Shown here: positions 1 to 6,299 of the stretch, in pieces
Layout of the letters: the number at the start of each line of letters is the position of its first letter
Position numbering within the stretch: the first letter of the stretch is position 1
Assembly: GCA_946626695.1 (NCBI GenBank)
Contig: CAMOUV010000003.1
Span: 1-33,097 of the forward strand
Source: an uncultured Blautia sp.
GTDB taxonomy: Bacteria > Bacillota > Clostridia > Lachnospirales > Lachnospiraceae
DNA: 33,097 bases
Direction: 5' to 3'
The notes under the pieces: model-generated
Seen by the model: the letters and a program-made list of their open reading frames with translations, nothing else
Databases searched by the model: none
Told to the model about the DNA's origin: nothing
Made by a program: the position numbers and the translations under genes

Positions 1-27
1 AAAAAGAGGCTGCCGTAATAAAGCTGC

Positions 28-62
28 GGGGACAGGTTCCTTGAGTCAAGGAACCTGTCCCC
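28..62. repeat. Perfect REP-like palindrome
   Basis: Two 17-base arms, GGGGACAGGTTCCTTGA and its exact reverse complement, are separated by one base. It lies 12 bases beyond the stop codon of the PPK2 gene. A T-run on the minus strand appears only about 20 bases further on, so it is not a textbook intrinsic terminator, although it could still stop or stabilise the transcript. The sequence resembles the dispersed GGGGAC...GTCCCC palindromes common in Clostridia, some of which are mobilised by REP-associated (RAYT) transposases. That link is from memory, and no transposase is in the window. Confidence 0.75.
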
Positions 63-74
63 GTTACTTACTGT

Positions 75-1547
75 TTATTCTTTGCAGGCTTTTTTCAGAG
101 CGTCGATCACGATCTTAAGCGCTTTGATGCGGGCATATTTCTTGTCGTTGGATTCCAGCACATGCCAGGGTGCGAAGGTGGTGCTGGTCTTCTGGATCAT
201 CTCATCAATGGCGCCTTCGTAGAGGTCCCATTTCTCGCGGTTGCGCCAGTCTTCGTCGGTGATCTTCCACTGCTTTTCAGGCGTATTCTGGCGTTCGGTG
301 AAACGGGCCAGCTGGGTTTCTTTATCGATCTGCACCCAGAATTTGATGATCACGGCACCCCAGTCGCTCAGCTCTTTCTCGAATTCATTCATTTCGTTGT
401 AGGCTCTCTGCCAGTCATTCTCGCTGCAGAAGCCTTCCAGACGTTCCACCATGACTCTCCCGTACCAGGTACGGTCAAAAATGGCGATGTGACCTGTCTT
501 GGGCAGGCGGTTCCAGAAACGCCACAGATAGTGACGGGCTTTTTCGTGCGGCTCGGGGCTGGCGATCGGATTCACCACATAGCCCCGGGGATCCAGCGCG
601 CCGGTGATCCGCTTGATGTTTCCGCCCTTGCCGGCGGCGTCCCAGCCTTCGTAGGCGATGATGACCGGGATCTTTTTGCGGTAGATCTTGTAGTGCAGCT
701 CACGCAGCTCATCCTGCAGCTCATCCAGCTGTTTTTTGTAATCCTCCTCGGAGATTTCTTTGTTCAGAGGAATGTCGGCCAGCTTGGGCATTTTTTTCAG
801 GGGCAGGGTATTCTGAAGGATCGGCACGGCGAGAGACTGGTTCATCAGCGCGGTGGCAATCCCCTGGTTCAGGAACCGCAGGACCTGCAGCTCGGCCCAT
901 TTCTTGTCGCTGGCATCGATGATATACCAGGGTGCCTGGGAACGGTTGGTGTCGGACAGGTACCGGTCGTACACATCCAGGGTCTTGTCATAGTGCTTGT
1001 TCTGCCACAGATCGGCATCGCTCACTCTCCAGGCGGTGTCGACGTTATCCAGCAGCTTTTCGATCCGTTTTTTCTGTTCCTTCTTGCCGATGTGCATGAA
1101 GAATTTCATGACCAGATAGCCGTTGTCGGTCAGCTGACGCTCTGTGGTATTAACACTTGCTATGCGTTCCCGGTAGACTTTTTCCGGCAGATCCTCATGG
1201 ATGACGGCGTTGGTGATCTCCTCCATCCAGAACGAGTCAAAGAACTGGAATTTGCCGGCTTCCGGGATCTGGGTAAAGTATCTGTGAAGGAAGGGATAGC
1301 GTTTTTCTTCCTCGGTTCTGGCAGCCATGGTGGTTACCTGGAAAAAGCGGGGGTCGATATTTTTGATGATCTTGCTGATCACGCTGCCTTTTCCGGCCGC
1401 TCCCCAGCCTTCAAAGATCACCATGACAGGCAGTTTTTTTTCTTTGATCTTCATCTGATAGCCTGCGAGAGCTTCGCGGGCTTGTTTTAGTTCATCACTC
1501 AGAGCATCCGCATCCGGCGGAGTCTGGCTCGCAAATTCTTTTAACAT
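75..1547 (-). CDS. pap: Two-domain PPK2 family polyphosphate:AMP phosphotransferase
   Basis: A 490-residue cytosolic enzyme expected to transfer phosphate from polyphosphate to AMP, giving ADP. Two PPK2 domains are in tandem. The N-terminal one has Walker A GWGAAGKGS (about 47-55), but its Walker B region reads FFDSFWMEE (102-110) instead of the usual FDRSWYGR, so it looks catalytically degenerate. The C-terminal one has GWDAAGKGG (301-309), FDRTWYGRV (357-365) and a lid rich in Arg/Lys near 418-440. The length matches two-domain class II PPK2 proteins, in which the C-terminal half does the chemistry. The ORF track starts 22 codons earlier; I chose the ATG at 1547 because AGGAGGGA sits just upstream and a consensus promoter lies at 1581-1609. 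It appears monocistronic. The exact acceptor (AMP, or ADP/GDP) is inferred from architecture. Confidence 0.9.
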   Translation of the reverse strand: MLKEFASQTPPDADALSDELKQAREALAGYQMKIKEKKLPVMVIFEGWGAAGKGSVISKIIKNIDPRFFQVTTMAARTEEEKRYPFLHRYFTQIPEAGKFQFFDSFWMEEITNAVIHEDLPEKVYRERIASVNTTERQLTDNGYLVMKFFMHIGKKEQKKRIEKLLDNVDTAWRVSDADLWQNKHYDKTLDVYDRYLSDTNRSQAPWYIIDASDKKWAELQVLRFLNQGIATALMNQSLAVPILQNTLPLKKMPKLADIPLNKEISEEDYKKQLDELQDELRELHYKIYRKKIPVIIAYEGWDAAGKGGNIKRITGALDPRGYVVNPIASPEPHEKARHYLWRFWNRLPKTGHIAIFDRTWYGRVMVERLEGFCSENDWQRAYNEMNEFEKELSDWGAVIIKFWVQIDKETQLARFTERQNTPEKQWKITDEDWRNREKWDLYEGAIDEMIQKTSTTFAPWHVLESNDKKYARIKALKIVIDALKKACKE

Positions 1548-1580
1548 AATAGTCCCTCCTTCTTTCGAAAACTTAAGCAG

Positions 1581-1609
1581 ATTATACCATTGAAGGCGGA
1601 ATGTTTCAA
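1581..1609 (-). promoter_or_regulatory. Sigma-A type promoter for the PPK2 gene
   Basis: On the minus strand there is a TTGAAA -35 (1604-1609), a 17-base spacer, and a perfect TATAAT -10 (1581-1586) preceded by TGG, an extended -10. The start codon is about 34 bases downstream of the -10. No operator-like repeat is visible, which suggests housekeeping expression. Confidence 0.75.
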
Positions 1610-1668
1610 TCAATTATGGGCAAAATTTGATAATTCTTTCCAAAAAAAGACAGATACAGACAATAATC

Positions 1669-2544
1669 TCACTCCGTCTCGCGGTTTTTCTGGCGGAGCA
1701 GGTTCTGCGGGGACATACCGTATTCTTTCACGAATGCCCTGTAAAACACGGAATAGTCGGAAAAGCCGTATTCCTTGAAAACCTCGGAAGGCTTCTTTCC
1801 GTTCACAAGCGCGTCCCGGCTCATGGTCAGTCTTTTTTTGATGATATACTGGTGCAGCGAGATGCCCATCTGATCTTTGAAAAGATGGGCTATATGGTAT
1901 TTGCTGACAAAAAAAAGATCCGCCAGCGTATCCAGGCGAAGATCCTCGTTGATATGTTCTTCAATGTAGCGGATCAGGTTCCGGTCGAGATTCTTTTCGT
2001 TTTTTCCGTACTTCTCGGGATGCAGACTTTCGTAGACTGTCCGGTTGAGGAACAACAGCAGGTCATTGACGCCCAACGCGACGGCCATCCGTCTTCCGAA
2101 ACGGTCGGAGTAGATTTCTTCGATGACGTGGAAGATCTTACGCTGTACGGTGTTGAAGGTCACTTCATTGAAATGCCAGACGCAGCCGCTGCTGTCCGCT
2201 TTTTCTGTAAGGAAAAGAAATTCATCCGAATGCACGCTCAGCTTGGAAAGGAAGTTTTTTGTGATCCAGAATACGACCCTGCGGTACGGAACGGCAGGGT
2301 CATGGACCTGCACATAGTGCTGCATTCCGGGAGGGATGATTACCATGTCCCCGCTTTTCATCCGGCGGGAAGAATCGGAATAAAACATGGTCACTTCCCC
2401 TTCCAGGAAAAAATAGAATTCATAGTAGGTGTGGGAATGAGGCTCTACATTGCGAAAATTGCAGTCTTTATAGTAGTAGATCTCGAAATCCCTGGAAATC
2501 ATATACTGACGGTTCAGGAAGACGGAAGAAAGGTTTCTTATCAT
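1669..2544 (-). CDS. AraC family transcriptional regulator (cupin sensor)
   Basis: A 291-residue regulator. The N-terminal half is a cupin-like ligand pocket (HSHTYYEFYFFLEGE, then SGDMVIIPPGMQHY). The last 100 residues form the double helix-turn-helix of AraC/XylS proteins (LDTLADLFFVSKYHIAHLFK, then PSEVFKEYGFSDYSVFYRAF). The ATG at 2544 was preferred over the track start at 2574 because AGGAG lies 6 bases upstream. It is divergent from the beta-glucuronidase gene at 2725, and the shared 180-base gap holds a perfect inverted repeat beside its promoter. It is therefore the likely regulator of the glucuronidase and solute-binding protein unit. The inducer is not predictable from sequence. Confidence 0.88.
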   Translation of the reverse strand: MIRNLSSVFLNRQYMISRDFEIYYYKDCNFRNVEPHSHTYYEFYFFLEGEVTMFYSDSSRRMKSGDMVIIPPGMQHYVQVHDPAVPYRRVVFWITKNFLSKLSVHSDEFLFLTEKADSSGCVWHFNEVTFNTVQRKIFHVIEEIYSDRFGRRMAVALGVNDLLLFLNRTVYESLHPEKYGKNEKNLDRNLIRYIEEHINEDLRLDTLADLFFVSKYHIAHLFKDQMGISLHQYIIKKRLTMSRDALVNGKKPSEVFKEYGFSDYSVFYRAFVKEYGMSPQNLLRQKNRETE

Positions 2545-2584
2545 ACTATTCTCCTTTGCAGGCAGCATTTGCACAGGTACTTAA

Positions 2585-2613
2585 ATATTAACACAATACA
2601 ACAAGTTTTGCAA
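2585..2613 (-). promoter_or_regulatory. Promoter of the first araC-type gene
   Basis: On the minus strand a TTGCAA -35 (2608-2613) is followed by 17 bases and TAATAT (2585-2590), preceded by TGT as an extended -10. The -35 abuts the inverted repeat at 2614-2633, a position where a bound regulator could affect both this promoter and the divergent uidA promoter. Confidence 0.6.
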
Positions 2614-2633
2614 TGTCCGGCACAAGCCGGACA
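2614..2633. promoter_or_regulatory. Inverted repeat, candidate operator between araC and uidA
   Basis: TGTCCGGC and its exact reverse complement are separated by ACAA. It is immediately upstream of the minus-strand -35 and about 90 bases before the uidA start codon. No convincing plus-strand promoter was found here, consistent with (but not proof of) activator-dependent uidA expression. It could instead be a leader hairpin if uidA transcription starts further upstream. Confidence 0.5.
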
Positions 2634-2724
2634 ATAGGCCGGAGACAGAAAAAATGATAAGCTGAGGTTACAGAACAGAAGCAGAACAACAGCCGAAACA
2701 AAAAGGAGTGAAAGGGGGAATCAT

Positions 2725-4563
2725 ATGCTGTATCCGATCATGTCGGAGTCGAGGAGTGTGATGGATCTTTCCGGAATCTGGGATTTCCGGCTGGATCATG
2801 GAGAGGGCTTTTCGGAAAAATGGTATGAGAAACCGCTTCCGGAAGCTTTGAAGATGCCGGTTCCGGCATCCTACAATGATCTGAAGGAAGATGTGGATTT
2901 CCGGGATCACCGAGGGTATGCGTTTTACCAGAAGAGATTTTCGTTCCCGAAAGCCTTGTTTGATGGTCAACGCATTGTTCTTCGCTGTGAGGCGGTTACA
3001 CATTTTGCCAGAGTCTACCTGAACGGGAAGGAGATCGGGAGCCACCTGGGAGGATTTCTCCCCTTTGAACTGGAGATCGGAGAGGAGCTGCAGGAGGAGA
3101 ATCTGCTTACCATCGCCGTGGATAACCGGATCGATTATCACACCCTTCCGGTGGGAAACCTGGAGGATGTCTGGGGCTCCAGAGGAACGAACAAGCTTCA
3201 GAAAATCCGGAATTATCCGAATTTCGATTTTTTCAATTACTGCGGGATCACCAGACCGGTCAGGCTTCTGATCATGCCGGAAACCTTCATCGATGATATC
3301 ACCCTGGTGCCGGAGGTGGAAGTGACAGAGGACGGGAAGGGAAATGCCGTTCTTCACTATACCGTCGAAACCTGTGGTCAGCCCGGTCCCGAACAGCCCT
3401 CCTGTCAGGTGGAGATCCTGGACAGAGAAGGAAACCGCGTCGGGTTTTCGGAAGGAAAAACCGGGGAGATCCATCTGGAAAACGCAGTGCTCTGGCAGCC
3501 GATGAAGCCGTATCTGTATCGCGTGAAGGTACGGTTCGGAAAGGATGTTTATGAACTTCCTTATGGGATCCGGACCGTAGAAATCCGGGGCACACAGTTC
3601 CTGATCAATGGCAAGGCCTTTTATTTCAAGGGCTATGGGAAGCATGAAGACACCTTTCCTCATGGGCGGGGAGAGAATATCCCGATGTATGTGAAGGATT
3701 TTTCGCTGATGAAATGGCAGGGGGCCAACAGCTTCCGCTGCAGCCATTACCCCTACAGTGAAGAGGTGATGCGGCTGGCGGATCAGGAAGGCCTGGTGGT
3801 TATCGATGAGACACCGGCCGTGGGACTGAATCTGGCCTTCGGCGGCGGAGCCAATTTCGAAGGAAAGAAGAAGGGGACCTTTGATCCGGAGTATGGTCTT
3901 CAGACCTTCCCGCATCATCAGGAGGTCATCCGGGATCTGATCGCGCGGGACAAAAACTATGCCTGCGTGGTGATGTGGAATATCGCCAATGAGCCGGACG
4001 GCTGCGGCGAAGGAGCTTATGAATATTTTGAACCGTTGTTTGCGCTTGCCCACAGCCAGGATCCCCAGAAGAGACCGGTGTGCATTGCCAGCGCCCAGAT
4101 GGCGGGCGGCCCGGATACAGACGTTTCGGCCAGACTGTCCGACGTGATCTGCCTGAACCGGTATTACGGCTGGTATGAGGGCGGTCCGGATCTTGAGGAG
4201 CCTGCACAGTGGCTTCGGAAAGAACTGAAGGAATGGGAAAAGCTGGGGAAACCGCTGATGATCACCGAATACGGTGCGGATACGGTCGCCGGGCTTCATG
4301 ATACGGCACCGGTAATGTTCACGGAAGAGTATCAGCTGGAATATTACCGGATGAATAACCAGGTACTGGATGAATTTTCCTTTGTGGTCGGGGAGCACGC
4401 CTGGAATTTTGCGGATTTTGCCACAGGCCAGGGGGTGAGCCGGGTACAGGGCAACAAAAAAGGACTCTTTACCAGAGACCGGAGGCCGAAGCTTGCCGCG
4501 CATTATTTCAAAGAGCGTTGGCACAGCATTCCGGACTATGATTATAAAAAAAGAAACCAATAA
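2725..4563 (+). CDS. uidA: Beta-glucuronidase, glycoside hydrolase family 2
   Basis: A 612-residue cytoplasmic GH2 enzyme that removes terminal glucuronic acid from beta-glucuronides. Order: sugar-binding jelly roll (1 to about 180), Ig-like domain (to about 280), catalytic TIM barrel. The acid/base is Glu423 in MWNIANEPD and the nucleophile Glu515 in ITEYGADT; their 92-residue spacing closely matches E. coli UidA. Asn577 and Lys579 in GNKKG form the N-x-K motif that recognises the glucuronate carboxylate. The segment after VGLNLAFGG is about as long as E. coli loop 1, suggesting a Loop-1 type enzyme able to take small drug or polyphenol glucuronides. There is no signal peptide. The start has GGGGGA upstream. 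The solute-binding protein gene follows 31 bases later, and an AraC gene is divergent. A galactosidase is less likely given the close match around both catalytic residues and N-x-K. Confidence 0.93.
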   Translation: MLYPIMSESRSVMDLSGIWDFRLDHGEGFSEKWYEKPLPEALKMPVPASYNDLKEDVDFRDHRGYAFYQKRFSFPKALFDGQRIVLRCEAVTHFARVYLNGKEIGSHLGGFLPFELEIGEELQEENLLTIAVDNRIDYHTLPVGNLEDVWGSRGTNKLQKIRNYPNFDFFNYCGITRPVRLLIMPETFIDDITLVPEVEVTEDGKGNAVLHYTVETCGQPGPEQPSCQVEILDREGNRVGFSEGKTGEIHLENAVLWQPMKPYLYRVKVRFGKDVYELPYGIRTVEIRGTQFLINGKAFYFKGYGKHEDTFPHGRGENIPMYVKDFSLMKWQGANSFRCSHYPYSEEVMRLADQEGLVVIDETPAVGLNLAFGGGANFEGKKKGTFDPEYGLQTFPHHQEVIRDLIARDKNYACVVMWNIANEPDGCGEGAYEYFEPLFALAHSQDPQKRPVCIASAQMAGGPDTDVSARLSDVICLNRYYGWYEGGPDLEEPAQWLRKELKEWEKLGKPLMITEYGADTVAGLHDTAPVMFTEEYQLEYYRMNNQVLDEFSFVVGEHAWNFADFATGQGVSRVQGNKKGLFTRDRRPKLAAHYFKERWHSIPDYDYKKRNQ

Positions 4564-4594
4564 AGAAAACCAATCAGAAAAGGAGAATCGGAAA

Positions 4595-6073
4595 ATGAAA
4601 AAAAGAATCGCAAGTGTTCTGGCAGCAATGCTGGCGGTATCCGCTCTGACCCCTGCAGCAACGGTATCTGCAGAGGAGGATACCTGGAAGATGGTCATGG
4701 AGGTCGTCAACTATGGCTTTGATGACCCGGATCTTCTGATGGTACAGGACGCAGTGAACGAGATCACCGTCCCGAAGATCGGCGTAGAGGTGGAATTCCT
4801 GACCGTCCCGATCATGGATCAGGCGACCAAGCAGGGCCTTCTGGTTGCCGCCGGGCAGCAGATCGACCTGGTGGTGGCCGGACTTCTGACCACTCCCTCC
4901 AATCTTGTATCCGCCGGCCTTCTTCAGCCGATCACGGAATATGTGGAAGGCTCGGAAGTACTTTCCAGTCTGGGCGAAGGGATCCTGGAGGCCTGCAGGG
5001 TCAAGGGAGAGATCTATGCTTACCCCGGCTCGATCGCCAGCGGAAACAGAGTTTCCTTCTTCTATGACAAAGACCTTGCGGAGGAATACAATCTCGAGAT
5101 GCCTGAGATGATCACTTCGGCCGAGGACTGGGAGGCTCTGTTTGAGGCGGTGAAGGAAAGCGGCATGCCGCAGTACGGAATTTCTCTCGGCGACGGCGTG
5201 GCCTGCGAATATGAATGGGCACCCTTTGATTCCCTTGGAGATGACGCCCTTCTTTCCTATGGCGTAGTCATGGATCCGAAAGAGGGCACCACGGTGGAAA
5301 ACTATTATGCCACCGAAGAATATATGCAGAAATGCAAGATGCACAGGGACTGGTTTGAAAAAGGATACTGCGTACCGGATTCCATCAGCAACGGATATAC
5401 CACCACGGACTCCATGAGCCAGGGTCTGATGCTCGGTTTTGTTTCCAACTCAAACCCGGGAAACAGCACCGCTTACAAGTCCAAGACCACCGGCAAAAAC
5501 CTCGGAGAGGTTCCGATGACCGATATTATCACCAAGACAAGCAACGTGCTGAATTTCTGCTGGGGCGTTTCCTCCTCCTGTGAGAGACCGGAGAAGGTCG
5601 TGGACTTCCTGGAGCTGATGTACTCCGATACCGAGCTTGCCAATCTGCTCAACTACGGAATCGAAGGCGTCCATTATACGACCACAGAGGGCAGCAAGAT
5701 CATCGGCTATCCGGAAGGCGTCGATGGCAGCAGCTGCGGGTACGGCTCCTTTGTAGGCACCTATGGAAATGTGAAAGAGATCTATCAGAGACCTCCGTTC
5801 ACCGATGAAGATATTGAAGGCTTCTCCGATTTCATTTATCCGAACGCAGAGACCTCCAAATTCCTGGGTTATTCCTTTGATCCGGAGAAAGTAAATACTG
5901 CTCTGACCGCTGTTTCCGCCGTGATCGGACAGTATGCTCCGGCTCTGGAATGCGGCATTGTGGATCCGGAGGAAAAAATTCCGGAATTCCTGGATGCCCT
6001 GGAAGCAGCCGGCATGAACGAAATCATCACGGAAAACCAGGCACAGCTGGATGCGTGGCTGGCTTCCAGATAA
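4595..6073 (+). CDS. Extracellular solute-binding protein, DUF3502 type, without lipobox
   Basis: A 492-residue substrate-binding protein of the ABC carbohydrate or glyco-oligomer class. The N-terminus is a signal peptide (KKR, hydrophobic stretch, likely cleavage after TVSA near residue 26). There is no Cys at the cleavage region, so unlike most Firmicute binding proteins it does not look lipid-anchored. The C-terminal 150 residues match the DUF3502 pattern (SKFLGYSFDPEKV, then GIVDPEEKIPEFLDALEAAGMNEII). The start was chosen at 4595, where AGGAG lies 9 bases upstream; the track start at 4493 lies inside uidA. It is probably co-transcribed with uidA and closed by the terminator at 6088. No permease or ATPase gene follows, so it must share a remote transporter, act as a secreted binding protein or sensor partner, or be an orphan. 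Confidence 0.85.
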   Translation: MKKRIASVLAAMLAVSALTPAATVSAEEDTWKMVMEVVNYGFDDPDLLMVQDAVNEITVPKIGVEVEFLTVPIMDQATKQGLLVAAGQQIDLVVAGLLTTPSNLVSAGLLQPITEYVEGSEVLSSLGEGILEACRVKGEIYAYPGSIASGNRVSFFYDKDLAEEYNLEMPEMITSAEDWEALFEAVKESGMPQYGISLGDGVACEYEWAPFDSLGDDALLSYGVVMDPKEGTTVENYYATEEYMQKCKMHRDWFEKGYCVPDSISNGYTTTDSMSQGLMLGFVSNSNPGNSTAYKSKTTGKNLGEVPMTDIITKTSNVLNFCWGVSSSCERPEKVVDFLELMYSDTELANLLNYGIEGVHYTTTEGSKIIGYPEGVDGSSCGYGSFVGTYGNVKEIYQRPPFTDEDIEGFSDFIYPNAETSKFLGYSFDPEKVNTALTAVSAVIGQYAPALECGIVDPEEKIPEFLDALEAAGMNEIITENQAQLDAWLASR

Positions 6074-6087
6074 GACATATAACAGGA

Positions 6088-6128
6088 CGACCCTGCCATG
6101 TGACTCACTTCATGGCAGGGTCGTTTTT
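6088..6128 (+). terminator. Strong intrinsic terminator after the solute-binding protein gene
   Basis: A 13-base-pair perfect stem (CGACCCTGCCATG with its complement), a 10-base loop, and TTTTT immediately after. It ends the uidA unit. Confidence 0.92.
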
Positions 6129-6164
6129 ATATGGCATCTGTGGAGGTTACACTCTAAGATACTG

Positions 6165-6193
6165 TGGATAACTGCGGTGGTCTATGGTAAGAT
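6165..6193 (+). promoter_or_regulatory. Possible promoter of the ene-reductase gene
   Basis: TGGATA (6165-6170), a 17-base spacer and TAAGAT (6188-6193) preceded by TGG form an extended -10 type promoter of moderate quality in the 170-base gap. Nothing else recognisable lies between 6129 and 6299 except the AAGGAG at 6288-6293 for the next gene. Confidence 0.4.
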
Positions 6194-6299
6194 ATGGGTA
6201 TCATTACGGATTTTACATGCATCATGGCAGAGTCATAAGAATCTGCCTTGATGTAGAGGAGGATTGTTTCCCGGTTTACTTTCTTGAAAGGAGCGTTTT

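Noticed and set aside
162-1490. Long plus-strand ORF of 442 codons
   Set aside because: It lies entirely antisense to the well-supported PPK2 gene, has no ribosome binding site and shows a shadow-frame composition.
2668-4710. 680-codon minus-strand ORF
   Set aside because: Antisense shadow of the beta-glucuronidase gene, whose catalytic motifs are unmistakable on the plus strand.
6088-6128. Inverted repeat as a transposon end
   Set aside because: A stem directly followed by TTTTT right after a gene is a standard intrinsic terminator.
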